Source: Paenibacillus sp. OVF10
GTDB lineage: Bacteria > Bacillota > Bacilli > Paenibacillales > Paenibacillaceae
Direction of reading: 5' to 3'
Assembly (NCBI GenBank): GCA_022836915.1
Contig: CP094668.1
Span: forward strand, 3,906,001-3,970,000
DNA: 64,000 nt
The notes under the pieces are model-generated. The model ran no database searches and was not told the origin of the DNA. It worked only from the letters and a program-made list of their open reading frames with translations. Shown here one piece after another: positions 1 through 10,700 of this stretch; within the stretch, counting starts at the first letter, position 1, and each line of letters starts with the position of its first letter. A program made the position numbers and the translations under genes.

Positions 1-1
1 G

Positions 2-192
2 GAGGATATTTTCCTCGGCGAAGATAAGAAACGCCCTTACCGAATTCTGTCTGGCGCTGAAGACGGCGCTTATTCCGTTGCCGCTGGAGAAGCAGTGTGG
101 CGATCTGTGGAAGAGCATCGGCCTATTTCCATAGATGAAGTGCTGGGTGGTTGGAACAGCAGAGTGCCCACACACAAAGGGAGGAGAAGTGA
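2..192 (+). CDS. C-terminal tail of a probable oxidoreductase (partial)
   Basis: The window opens inside a reading frame whose last visible part reads EDIFLGEDKKRPYRILSG, then GEAVWRSVEEHRPISIDEVL. This resembles the tail of Gfo/Idh/MocA-type sugar oxidoreductases, which often sit next to GH105 genes; that is inference from a short fragment. The frame has no stop before the next gene's ATG at 194 and would run straight into it. One extra G in the GGG run near 179-181 would instead bring in the TGA at 190-192, just after the ribosome site of the next gene, so a missing base is likely. The N-terminus lies outside the window. Confidence 0.4.
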
Positions 193-193
193 C

Positions 194-2424
194 ATGAGCA
201 GACCTGTGTATTTTGAACCGGAGGAGAGTATGGCTTATCACAGTGGTGAAGACGATATGCACGCCCTGATGAGCATTGCGGGAAGGTATATTGGCGCCAA
301 TCCTCCGCATCCCCCGGTCTACAGAGTGAGTAGGCCAGGACTTGTGCGCAAGTCCGATGATCACCGCTACGTCTTCCCGCTGGGCGATTTATTTCCCCAC
401 ATGAGCAAAGGACAACAGGTCTATGCATGGGCCAAACTGTGGAGTGACAGTGATCAGGAATTTGTTTTTCATATCACCTGCTTCGGACCTGTTAGGTTGT
501 TTCATAATGGCGTGCTGATCTATGGTTCTGCACCTGAAGAGGAATATCCAGCGATACCTGTTCTGAAACTGAAATGTGGGCTGGTCAGAGGCTGGAATCA
601 CTTCGTTCTTGAATTCAAATCAGGCGAAAATGGGGAGGTGGCCAGTTTGGCACTGGCTCCCGGAAGAACAAACCACTTCACTTCATTGTACCTTCGCTCG
701 AACGAGATGGGGAAGAAGGCTGGCTCTACAGCGAGCCGTTGGATTTTCCGTTGCAGGAAATTCCTTCTGGCCCCATGCGAGAGAAGGCCACTGGCGTTAA
801 CTGGTTGCCTCGGGAGGAAGACCCCGAGAAGGCATCGCCTTATGGGCAGTTGGCACGGATGTATGGACTGACCAGCGGCATGTCTGCGTATGCATGGACG
901 AAGATAAATGGTACCAATTGTGGCAAGGAGACTGTGCTGATCTCCGGTGAGGCCTACAGCCCGATTGAATTCTGGGTGGAGGGTAAGGTAGTATTCCATC
1001 AAGAGCAAGCCGGACTTTTCCGTTTCGAACTGCCATTATCTGCTGCTGTGCAAGATCTGACAGCGAACTGTGTATGTGGAGACCGGGATTGGGGATTCCG
1101 TATGGATGCAACTACAGATGAGATGTTGACACCCGCACTGGATGTGAAAGGGCATAGAGGCAAGTGGCTGTACCTGGGTCCTTTTCAAGCGGAACAGGAG
1201 ATTGATCTGGCTTCCTGCCAGAAGATGAAGCGGACTACTCGTAGCGGAACAGGTGAAGACGTATACTGGCGAACAGAGCTGCCATACGGAGAGGTACGTC
1301 CATTTCTGGAAAATGAATGGTTCGGCCGATGGAACTATCCCCTGGGCGTCACGTTATACGGATTGCTTCAGCTTGGCAAAGTGGGTCAACGATCGGATAT
1401 TCGAGATTACGTGCTGAATCACATTGAATTTGCCTCTTCACGTTTCAGCTACTCCTTATGGGACAGAGAACGTTATGGTGCAGCTGGGCTGAATAATCAG
1501 CTCTCCCATATCGACAGCCTGGACGACTGTGGATCTTTCGGCGCCACCATGCTGCTTGCCGATCGGGAACGCAAGTTGGACGGCGTTTCAGAGACGGCAG
1601 CTCATATCGCTGACTATATTTTGCATCAACAGTCCCGTCTGGAAGATGGCACTTTATACCGCAAGATTGGTGTCTCCAGATCAATGGATAACACGATGTG
1701 GTGTGATGATCTGTATATGAGCATCCCGTTCCTGTGTAGATACGCCGAATGGTCGGGTGACGATAAGCTGCTGGATGAAGCGGCAAGACAGGTTCTTTTG
1801 TATAAAAAGTATCTGTACATTCCAGAGCTGCAAATTATGTCACATGTATTCGATGTGGAGCGAGGTGAGCCAACACGGACCCCTTGGGGCCGAGGCAACG
1901 GCTGGGTGCTGTTCTCCATATCGGAGCTGCTGACGGCCCTTCCTCATGAGCATCCATCCTATACAGTTCTCATTCAGTTCTACAGGGAATTGTGTGAAGG
2001 GTACTTGCCATTGCAGGGCAGAAACGGATTGTGGCATCAGGTATTAACGGACCCCGAATCATATGAGGAAACATCCTGTACCTCCATGTTCATCTATGCG
2101 TATGCCCGGGGTGTTCGAATGGGCTGGCTGTTAGATCCGAAACCCTATGCACAAGCGGTGGAGCGAGGGTGGAAGGGGCTTTCAGAGCGCACAATTGATA
2201 AAAGAGGCAATGTATACGGCGTATGTCGTGGCTCCAGCTACTCCTTCACGAATCACTATTATAAGCATGAACTGGGTTGGAATCTGAATGATACCCATGG
2301 GATCGGCATTGTACTTCTTGCTGGGCTTGAAACTATTGCCATGCAAGAATGGCAGACAAACACGCCGGTTTTCGCTACGGAAAGGGCCGGAACACCGGAG
2401 AAATTGGAGAAATCATCTTTTTAG
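194..2424 (+). CDS. GH105 unsaturated rhamnogalacturonyl hydrolase with long N-terminal domain (frameshifted)
   Basis: Family GH105 (YteR/YesR type) removes the unsaturated uronic acid left at the non-reducing end of pectin or rhamnogalacturonan oligosaccharides after lyase cleavage. ATG 194 follows AAGGGAGGAG at 177-186. After repair the protein is about 743 aa. Roughly residues 1-365 form an unrecognised, probably beta-rich domain; 370-720 are the (alpha/alpha)6 barrel, with the family motifs DSLDDCGSFGATM, MWCDDLYMSIPFL, WGRGNGW and GLWHQVL. The frame breaks at the G4 run 709-712: one more G joins YLRSNEMG to EEGWLYSEPLDFP in the downstream frame. No signal peptide is seen, so it is probably cytoplasmic. 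It begins the CAZyme cluster and a second GH105 lies 4.5 kb downstream. Confidence 0.85.
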
Positions 2425-2511
2425 AGGGAGAAAATAGGCTATTGGACCGGGTCGTATTGGGCATATGGGAACGGTATAATATCGGTATATTGCATATGAG
2501 GTGGGATAATT

Positions 2512-4769
2512 GTGACCCTTTCCTTCTTAAAGTGGCTAAAATTCAATGTCACCAATACCCAGACCCGGCTGCTGCTGATTCTGACTGTTGTTGTCTTCAT
2601 GATTATTATTGGGGTGGGGATGACGACGTATTATTCTTCCAAATCGGTGTTACAGCAGGAATTAAGTGAGCCGCAACACCAGATGCTGCGTATCAGCATG
2701 AATGATATTGATGAAGTGATCCGGGAAAGTGATCAGATTGCGGTGAAAATTGCACTGAACAGTAATGTATACCGATTTCTCACCAATGAAGTACAGGGAT
2801 CATACCGCAATATTACGGAACTGGTACAATTTCTGGAAACCTTAATCAGTAGTACGTCCTTTATTAAGAGCGCTTACATTTTTGATATGAATCGGGAGAG
2901 CATTGTTGCGTTCCCACAAGGCTACAGCTCCAGCAAAGTTAATTTCCCGGATTCGGATTGGGTTAGCGTTGCCGATGAACTTGAAGATCGTCCCATGCTG
3001 GTCAAGCAACGTGAGATTTCCACATCGTCTGGTGTGTCCATGCCGCAAATTACACTTTACCGAAAAATAATGATCGCTGGCGAGTTGAAAGGGATTATCG
3101 CAGTTAATTTCAAGACAGAGAAGATGTTCGAGCACATGCTGCTCTCATCCGTCTCCGACCTTGACAGCCATCGGTTCATCCTCGACACCAACAACCAGCC
3201 TTTATATGATCTCGGCAATTATGCCGTCGGAGAGGAAGCGGTCAGTCATGTACTCGCCCAATTGGATGGTGAAAAGCTTGGCGAGTTTAAACATGAAGGT
3301 ATGCTTTTACTGGCTTCACAGACCATTTCACCGTACACCGGATGGCGTTATCTGTCCGTGATATCACAAGACAGTCTCCTCGCTAATGCACAGAAGATCC
3401 GCAATATTGTTTTTATCGTATCTTTGTTGGCTCTTGTAGCAGGAGCGGTTACGATCACAGTTTACAATGCAGCTGCTTTTAGACCGGTAAGACGCATGAG
3501 ACAACTGCTCAGCGGGTACGACCAGGAGAGAATCCATCCGGAGCAGATTGATCTGGAGAAAATAACGGGGCAACTGCTAACGGATCATGCTCAGCAGGCC
3601 ATCAATCTCAGGCAGACCCTTCCGGAAGCTTCATCCAAATTTCTGACGGATATCTATAACGGACATATGACAGGAAGTCGGGAAATTAGCGAGAAATGGT
3701 GCCGTTATTTCAAGGATTGGAGCGATGAGCCACTCTCTATTGCCATGTTGTCGATTGATAATTATAAGGCCTGGTGTGAGCGTTTTAAGAAGTCAGATCA
3801 CTCCCTGCTGAAATTTGCCATTGGTAATATCATAGCTGAACTGTTGTCTGGACAATGGCGGGTGTTATCAGCCGATCTGGGCAGAGACCGGATGCTCGTG
3901 ATGCTGCAACCGATTCATTCTGGCGGTAGCAAGAGCGTAGCGACAGCAATACGAGAGACGATTGGCATGATTCCTCGCTTGCTCAAGTTTCAGGTGTCGA
4001 GCGGCGTAAGCGGGGGCACGACGGATTCATGCGACTTCAGCGAGCCATGCATGAGGCGGAGAGTGCGCTGGATTACAGATTCTACTTGGGGTATGAACGA
4101 GTTATTTCGTTTGAAGAGATCTCGGGTCTGCAACCGACCGAGAATACATTGGAAGAACTTGAATTCATGACTCAACTGACGGAGACCGTCGAAGCAGGCA
4201 GGGGTGAAGAAGCCCTGAGGACTTTTGACAAGATAGTTGGTCGAATGACGCACGAGCAATGGCACCCTTCATCAGCGCTGGCCTTTCTTGAAGCTGTTGC
4301 AGCTACACTTGAACGAACTCGCCTGAAGCGCGAGACAGAAGGTTGCGGACTCGAAATGGTGGATATGCAGACCATGCATCTGGAGGCTGTCTGTGAAGTG
4401 CTGCGAAGCCAGATCGAAGGTTTGGCTGATTGGTTCGGTAGCCTTATGCTTAGCAAGGATTTCATACTGTGCCAACAGATGATTGCATTTATGAACAACC
4501 ATCTGGAAGACTCTGTAAGCATTCAGGAGATTGCCGAGCATGCTGGGATCGGAAGCAGTTTGGCAAGTCAGTTGTTCAAGCAGGAAATGGGCGATACCAT
4601 CCACGGATATTTCACTAAGCTTCGCATGGAACGTGCCTGTGAACTATTGCTGGATACGGATTATAGAATTTCCGAGATCGCAACGATGGTGGGTTATCAG
4701 CATGAGAACAGTTTTATTCGTGTGTATCGAAAATACAAAGACATTACACCGGGCAAGTACAGGAGATAA
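2512..4769 (+). CDS. membrane-anchored AraC-family regulator (frameshifted)
   Basis: A large regulator of about 752 aa of the type common beside Paenibacillus CAZyme genes: an extracytoplasmic sensor between two membrane helices (about residues 18-41 and 297-320), a cytoplasmic linker, and a C-terminal double helix-turn-helix from about 655 (SIQEIAEHAGIGSSLASQLF, then ISEIATMVGYQHENSF, ending TPGKYRR). Start GTG 2512 follows GAGGTGG at 2498-2504. The frame breaks between 4010 and 4029, most simply by a lost base in the G5 run 4012-4016; downstream the frame resumes with MRLQRAMHEAESALDYRFYLG, which fits the usual linker. It probably senses a sugar at the cell surface and activates the flanking glycosidase genes. 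The ligand is unknown. Confidence 0.85.
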
Positions 4770-4847
4770 TGCGAAGCCGCAGGGGTGTGCTACAGGAATC
4801 TTGATCCATACTTGAACCCATAGAATGACAAGGAGGCAGAGCCATTG

Positions 4848-6905
4848 ATGGATCGACAATCGGTCGTCACCAGGAATCATCCGGTATTAACACAGCTTGA
4901 GCCCAGATCGCCTTTATCTGTAGGTAATGGAGAATTTGCATTCAGTGCTGATTTTACGGGACTTCAAACGTATCCAGATCTGTATGAAATACCTCTTGGT
5001 ACACAATCCAACTGGGGTTGGCATTATACGGGCGGTCATCATGTATTCGGAGATGAGGATATTGTCTATCAGGCATTTGAGACATATGGCCGCAAAGTGC
5101 CATACCCCATGAAGCCCGAAGACAAGGAAGAAGCCTATCACTGGCTTAGGCAGAACCCGCATCGACTTCAGCTTGGACGCATTTCATTTCGTTTGCTAGG
5201 AGAAGATGGTCAGGAGACGGACGTCACCCATGTCGTCCCAGTACGTCAGGAATTGAATCTATGGACCGGAATTCTGCACAGTGAATTTACCGTGCAGGGG
5301 GAAGAAGTGAGTGTAGAGACAGCCTGTGACCCACGGCTCGATTGTATCGCCATTTGTGTACAATCCGAATTAATCCGTAAGCAGCGTCTGCAACTGTTTG
5401 TTGTATTTCCAGCGCCCGATATGACACACCGGAGCTGGTCAAAATCAGTATTCCCCGACTGGAAGCAACATGACAGACATTCTACTGTGCTGACATCGGC
5501 CACTTCGACTTCCGCATCATTAAAACGTGTGCTGGATGAAGATGAGTATACATTGGAATGGATCTGGGACGCAGGCCAACTGGAACAGACGGGAACTCAT
5601 GAATTCACACTATCTCCCAAGGCCGTACCAGACTCGGACATCTGGTCGTGCAGTGTATCTTTTGCTGCACATAAGCCGGAAACCTTGCCAGCAGATACAG
5701 TGTTGCGATCAAGCTCGGTCCACTGGAATCAGTTCTGGAATGATGGCGGAGTAATTGATTTTGAAGGCAGTTCAGATCCGCGTGCCGCTGAACTGGAGCG
5801 TAGAGTGGTCCTATCCCAGTTTCTGAGTGCGGTGCACAGTGGTGGGTCCATGCCACCACAAGAGACCGGATATATGTACAACAGCTGGTTCGGAAAAATG
5901 CATCTGGAGATGCATTGGTGGCATGCAGCGCATTTTCCGCTCTGGAATCGGACCGATCTGTTGTGCAAGAGTATGGACTGGTACCTGACCATCCTGCCAG
6001 AAGCACGCGAACTGGCACGCTCTCAAGGTTATGTCGGTGCGCGATGGCCCAAAATGGTGGGCTATAACGGGCATCAGACTCCGTCGCCGGTAGCTCCAGG
6101 ATTGATCTGGCAGCAACCACATCCCATGGCACTAGCTGAGATGTGTTATCTGTCCCGGCCTGACCCTGCTATGTTAACAAGGTATAAGGATATCGTATTT
6201 GAAGCGGCTGACTTTATGGTGTCCTATGCCCATTGGGATGGGAAAAGGCAAGCGTATGTGTTAGGTCCGCCGCTTATTCCTGCGCAGGAGAATCACGCCA
6301 TGAACGATAGTTTGAATCCGCCCTATGAACTGGAGTACTGGAAATTCGGTTTGGAGATAGCCATCCTTTGGGCAGAGCGTTTGAATCATCCAGCCAATCC
6401 AGACTGGCGAAGAGTGGCTTCGCACATGGCTAAACCACGACATGAGAACGGAGTTTATCTCGCACACGAGAATTGTCCGGACACTTACACCGTTAAAAAC
6501 CATGATCATCCCTCGATGGTTGGAGCACTTGGACTTTTGCCAGGTTCATTAATCGATCCGGAGATCATGAGAAATACGTTGCTCAAGGTCAAAGAATGCT
6601 GGGACTGGGAATCCGCCTGGGGGTGGGATTTTCCGATGTGCGCGATGACAGCGGCCAGATTGAATGAACCAGAGCTTGCAGTGGATTTCCTGATGATGGA
6701 TGCCACGAAGAACACGTATTTGCCTAATGGACACAACTATCAGAGAGCAGGGTTGTGGGCATATCTTCCCGGGAACGGTGGTCTCCTAACCGCTGTCGCC
6801 ATGATGGCCGCCGGCTGGGCAGGAGCGGGAGAACAAGTAAATCCGGGATTTCCACGGGATGGTAGCTGGACTGTGAAGTGGGAAGGTCTTAATCCTTTGA
6901 TGTAA
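4848..6905 (+). CDS. six-hairpin glycosidase-like protein of unclear family
   Basis: A 685-aa protein from ATG 4848, ten bases after AAGGAGGC; TTG 4845 is a weaker alternative. No signal peptide. The N-terminal half looks like a beta-sandwich (LSVGNGEFAFSADFTG near the start, typical of GH65/GH95-like enzymes). The second half has aromatic-rich helices of an (alpha/alpha)6 barrel: MHLEMHWWHAAHFPLWNR, ENHAMNDSLNPPYELEYWKF, and LPGNGGLLTAVAMMAAGWAG. I recognise the six-hairpin superfamily but cannot assign a CAZy family or the catalytic acid with confidence. Its place between two GH105 genes and a GH95 gene argues for a glycosidase or phosphorylase acting on a pectic side-chain sugar. Confidence 0.7.
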   Translation: MDRQSVVTRNHPVLTQLEPRSPLSVGNGEFAFSADFTGLQTYPDLYEIPLGTQSNWGWHYTGGHHVFGDEDIVYQAFETYGRKVPYPMKPEDKEEAYHWLRQNPHRLQLGRISFRLLGEDGQETDVTHVVPVRQELNLWTGILHSEFTVQGEEVSVETACDPRLDCIAICVQSELIRKQRLQLFVVFPAPDMTHRSWSKSVFPDWKQHDRHSTVLTSATSTSASLKRVLDEDEYTLEWIWDAGQLEQTGTHEFTLSPKAVPDSDIWSCSVSFAAHKPETLPADTVLRSSSVHWNQFWNDGGVIDFEGSSDPRAAELERRVVLSQFLSAVHSGGSMPPQETGYMYNSWFGKMHLEMHWWHAAHFPLWNRTDLLCKSMDWYLTILPEARELARSQGYVGARWPKMVGYNGHQTPSPVAPGLIWQQPHPMALAEMCYLSRPDPAMLTRYKDIVFEAADFMVSYAHWDGKRQAYVLGPPLIPAQENHAMNDSLNPPYELEYWKFGLEIAILWAERLNHPANPDWRRVASHMAKPRHENGVYLAHENCPDTYTVKNHDHPSMVGALGLLPGSLIDPEIMRNTLLKVKECWDWESAWGWDFPMCAMTAARLNEPELAVDFLMMDATKNTYLPNGHNYQRAGLWAYLPGNGGLLTAVAMMAAGWAGAGEQVNPGFPRDGSWTVKWEGLNPLM

Positions 6906-6972
6906 TCATCAGAACGTTGAACCCCGATTGAACGGTACAGATGGCATAATCCATCAGAAGGAGGATTTCGAT

Positions 6973-8117
6973 ATGGTTGGAACTTCGACAAAGTCAGTGA
7001 CACAAGAACGGAGAATGTCTGTCAAAATAGCAGATACCTTGCTTTCCGAATGCCAGAATGGCAATCATCCAAAGATTGCAGGCAAATGGGGTTATGTGGG
7101 CGGGATGACGTTGATGGCACTGGAACGCGCCGCCGAATGGAATCAAGAATCCCGCTACGCGGAACTTGTTCAGCGTCACATGGATGACCTCATCGAGAAT
7201 GACGGCACCATTCGGACCTACCAGTTGAATGATTACAACCTGGATATGATCAATGAAGGCAAAAATCTGTTCAACCAGTGGAAGAATTCCGGCAATGAAA
7301 AATATGCTAAAGCAATTTTGCACCTGGTTGACCAGCTTAAAGGACAGCCACGGACAAGTGAAGGTGGATTCTGGCATAAGAAAATATATCCATTTCAGAT
7401 GTGGTTGGATGGCATTTATATGTCTTCACCTTTTTTGGCGGAATATGCGAGCACCTTCGATCATCCCGAGAGCTTCGATGAAGTGGCACGACAGATTTTG
7501 TTGATCGAGCGAAAGACCCGTAATCCGCGTAATGGCTTACTCCACCATGCCTGGGATGAGAGCAGGGAACAACGCTGGTGCGCTCAAGATACTGGTCGAT
7601 CCGTTCATGTTTGGGGCCGGGCCATGGGATGGTATGCAATGGCCGTGGTAGATGCACTGGAGCACTTTCCAGTGGATCACCCACAGCGCGGACAGATTAT
7701 GGGCATATTTGAACGAATGGCATACGCGATTGCCCATGCTCAGGATCATGATAGTGGACTCTGGTACCAAGTGATGGATCAGAACGGAAGAGCCGGCAAT
7801 TATCTGGAAGCCTCTGCTTCCTGTATGTTGACCTATGCACTCGCGAAAGGCCTCCGGTTACATTATCTGGCTGAACTGGACCGTGAAGTCGTTGATCATG
7901 CCTATGCTGGAATATTGAAGCAGTTAGTCACTGAAGATGAAAAAGGGTGCATCTTCACCACATCTGTCATGGTGCGGGACTCGGTGGGAAGAAGTATCGG
8001 GACGGTTCTTATGAATATTACATCAGTGAACAGGTTGTTAGCGATGTGCAGATGGGCGTAGCCCCGTTCTTGCTAGCCAGTATTGAGATGGAGAGACTTG
8101 GGGCGGAAAAAGCGTGA
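6973..8117 (+). CDS. GH105 unsaturated glucuronyl/rhamnogalacturonyl hydrolase (frameshifted near the C-terminus)
   Basis: A compact GH105 enzyme of about 381 aa, the usual YteR length. ATG 6973 follows AAGGAGGA at 6958-6965; in-frame starts further upstream lack a ribosome site. Family motifs are MWLDGIYMSSPFLAEYA, VWGRAMGWYAMAVVDALEHF and SGLWYQVMDQ. As read, the frame ends at 8061 with an aberrant tail. Restoring one G at GG 7971-7972 recovers GAGLGGKKYRDGSYEYYISE and GVAPFLLASIEMERL, the conserved GH105 C-terminus, ending at TGA 8115-8117. That stop overlaps the GTG start of the next gene (GTGA), implying translational coupling. With the upstream GH105 it supplies two related activities, perhaps for oligomers with different decorations. 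Confidence 0.87.
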
Positions 8118-10657
8118 ACCAACACACTGATCACACAGACACTACAGGCATACGGCCGGACAGGCACAAGATGTTGCTGAAATATCCTTCTTCCTGGTGG
8201 CAAGGGTTGTGGCGAGAAGCGCTTCCTTCCGGAAACGGTAAGCTTGGTGCTTCAGTGCAAGGTGGAATTCAGACGGAAACTGTGCTCTTGCAGCACAGTG
8301 AATTATGGCATTGGGGGCGCAAAGATGAGCTGCCCGATGTCAGTCATACCTTATCAGAAACTCGTAAGTTAATGGATGAGGAACGATATTTAGAGGCAAG
8401 CTGGCATCTGACCCGTACACTGCAAGCAGAAGGTTACGCGTCCAAGTTGTCTTCCCGATATCCACTGGCTACAATGACGGTGGAAATGAAGTGTAATAAC
8501 GCTTTTCGCAAATACCGGCGGGAACTGGATATGGACACAGGGGAAGTTCATGTGCGCTGGCAGGACGGAAGTGACAACTATACAAGAAGTCTGTTCGTCT
8601 CGCGTGCAGACGATTGTGTTGTCTATGAGATCGAGACTCATAGATTGAAAGATGGAGCAAGTGCGCAGGGGACAGGTTCGACTGAGCATTCATTGCTGTC
8701 GGGGACGATAGGCCTGCAATTCCCGCAGGGCGACCGGGTAAGAGAAGATGATGAGTTCAACGTACTAAAGTCGTCTATAACGATAAGAATTGATCGGGAT
8801 GATAGTGGAGACTACCTGTGCTATGGCGGGCAAAATGACGATGGACAGGACTACGGAGCGGTGCTGCGACTGATCCAATTGAACGAAATACCTGGTGCGA
8901 GTCATGATCAACAAAAGGAAAGCGAAACTAATAAAGACATGCTTAGCAGGCAACTTCATTTCCAGACTTCTGGAAAAGTGCTTGTGCTTGTTAAAATGTT
9001 TGCTACGGGCAGACGAGCGCAGGAATGGACACGGTTGAAGCAGGAACTCGCATCGCTTGAGAGCGACTACAATACGTTGCTGGATCGGCATATCTCACTG
9101 CATCAACCGCTGTTTCGGTCCGCTGAGCTTGATCTGGATGATAAAACAGATGACGGACGCTGTAATGAAGACTTTCTTCTGGAAGCCTATGAAGGTGAAG
9201 CACCTACAGGGTTCGTGCGCAAGATGTGGGCCTATGGTCGGTATCTGTTTATCAGCGGAACCTCTGAACATAGCGGATTGCCATTTGGATTATACGGCTT
9301 GTGGGGTGGTGATTATCGCTTGATCTGGGGCCACAATATGGCGAATGAGAATGTGCAAATGATGTATTGGCATACTGCGGTAGGTGGTTTATCCAATCTG
9401 AATCGTTCGTTGTTCCGCTATTACAACGGATTAATGGATGACTTTCGGGACAATGCTCGCAAGTTATATGGCTGCCGAGGAATCTACATTCCCGCTGGAA
9501 CAACACCGGGTATCGGGGTGCCTAACCAGATTGTTCCCGTAATCATGAACTGGACGGGAGCAGCGGGATGGATCGCCAGACATTATTATGCACATTATCA
9601 GTTCACTGGGGATAAGCAGTTTCTGCTGGAGGAAGCTTTGCCCTTCATGAAGGAGGCCCTTCAGTTCTATGAAGATTTTCTGGTGCTGGGTGAAGACGGC
9701 AAATATAAGATATACCCGTCTGTTTCGCCAGAGAATACACCTGAGAATTTTATGCCTAAGCATGGACAGCCACTGGCCCACCCTATGCCTACAGCCATTA
9801 ACGCCACCATGGACATTGCCATTATTAAAGAACTGCTACAGCATGTCATTGCAGCCAGTCGACTAACTGGAGTGCATGCGACTAAGATTCCGTGCTGGGA
9901 AGCCATGCTGGAGCATATGCCCGACTATCTAATTGAAGCGGAGGGAGCTGTGAAAGAATGGCTGCATCCTGCGTTTGAAGATCGACGTGATCATCGTCAT
10001 CTTTCACACCTGTATCCTGTTTTTCCAGGACAGGAGGTCACCCGTGAAGAACAGCCAGAACTTTTCCAAGCGTTCGAGACAGCAGTTGATCAGAGAAGGC
10101 TTGGTGCTCAGAGTGGTTGGTCCCTTGCACATATGTCGTCTATATATGCTCGACTTGGCAATGGTGAGCGGGCGCTGGAAAGTCTCGATATTCTTGCGCG
10201 CTCCTGTGTACTGAGTAATGGGTATACCTTGCATAATGACTGGCGTAATATGGGGGTGTGTATGTCCATGCCCGCTGCTCCGATTCAGCTGGATGCCAAT
10301 ATGGGCTGGGTTAATGCAGTACAGGAAATGCTGCTCTATGTGTCAGAACAGTGGATCAAGTTACTGCCGGCATTGCCAGAACGGTGGGTACGGGGTTCCA
10401 TTCATGACTGGTGCATACCAGGAGGTCGAATGTCCTGTACATGGAACCGGAGCTCGGGCTTCTTCCGGGCAGAACTTGTCGCGGACCGGCGGATCAATAC
10501 GAAGCTTCATATTCCTGAATGGGTGAACGGATGCGAGATGATCAGCAGAAGTGCCTGCTTATGTGAACTTGATGATAATGGCATCTATGAGCTTGAAATT
10601 GAAGTTGGTGGGGAACTCACTCTGGAGAGAAAAATGTTTGGGATAAATAATGAATAA
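8114..10657 (+). CDS. GH95-family alpha-L-fucosidase / alpha-L-galactosidase-like enzyme
   Basis: GH95 enzymes release terminal alpha-L-fucose or alpha-L-galactose, for example from xyloglucan or pectic side chains. The protein is 847 aa from GTG 8114 and lacks a signal peptide. It shows the N-terminal LPSGNGKLGASVQGG motif and, in the (alpha/alpha)6 domain, GLWGGDYRLIWGHNMANENV, HRHLSHLYPVFPGQEV, GWSLAHMSSIYARLGNGERA and DANMGWVNAVQEML. The C-terminal region has the expected WCIPGGRMSCTW beta-domain motif. The frame is intact. It is the last gene of the CAZyme run, coupled to the GH105 gene by a 4-bp overlap and followed by a strong terminator. Exact sugar specificity cannot be read from sequence alone. 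Confidence 0.85.
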   Translation: MNQHTDHTDTTGIRPDRHKMLLKYPSSWWQGLWREALPSGNGKLGASVQGGIQTETVLLQHSELWHWGRKDELPDVSHTLSETRKLMDEERYLEASWHLTRTLQAEGYASKLSSRYPLATMTVEMKCNNAFRKYRRELDMDTGEVHVRWQDGSDNYTRSLFVSRADDCVVYEIETHRLKDGASAQGTGSTEHSLLSGTIGLQFPQGDRVREDDEFNVLKSSITIRIDRDDSGDYLCYGGQNDDGQDYGAVLRLIQLNEIPGASHDQQKESETNKDMLSRQLHFQTSGKVLVLVKMFATGRRAQEWTRLKQELASLESDYNTLLDRHISLHQPLFRSAELDLDDKTDDGRCNEDFLLEAYEGEAPTGFVRKMWAYGRYLFISGTSEHSGLPFGLYGLWGGDYRLIWGHNMANENVQMMYWHTAVGGLSNLNRSLFRYYNGLMDDFRDNARKLYGCRGIYIPAGTTPGIGVPNQIVPVIMNWTGAAGWIARHYYAHYQFTGDKQFLLEEALPFMKEALQFYEDFLVLGEDGKYKIYPSVSPENTPENFMPKHGQPLAHPMPTAINATMDIAIIKELLQHVIAASRLTGVHATKIPCWEAMLEHMPDYLIEAEGAVKEWLHPAFEDRRDHRHLSHLYPVFPGQEVTREEQPELFQAFETAVDQRRLGAQSGWSLAHMSSIYARLGNGERALESLDILARSCVLSNGYTLHNDWRNMGVCMSMPAAPIQLDANMGWVNAVQEMLLYVSEQWIKLLPALPERWVRGSIHDWCIPGGRMSCTWNRSSGFFRAELVADRRINTKLHIPEWVNGCEMISRSACLCELDDNGIYELEIEVGGELTLERKMFGINNE

Positions 10658-10683
10658 AATGCCGCCATCTGGCGGCATTTTTC
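10656..10683 (+). terminator. bidirectional intrinsic terminator
   Basis: Stem AAATGCCGCC / GGCGGCATTT with loop ATCT, followed by T on the plus strand and by A-rich sequence upstream that gives T on the minus strand. It lies between the convergent GH95 gene and ABC permease gene and probably serves both. Confidence 0.88.
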
Positions 10684-10700
10684 ATAGGGATCTAACCAAT

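Noticed and set aside
709..712. Genuine pseudogenisation of the first GH105 gene
   Set aside because: A single G restores a fully conserved protein and the same error type recurs throughout the window.
5605..6132. 175-codon minus-strand frame
   Set aside because: Shadow of the intact six-hairpin glycosidase gene; no start signal.
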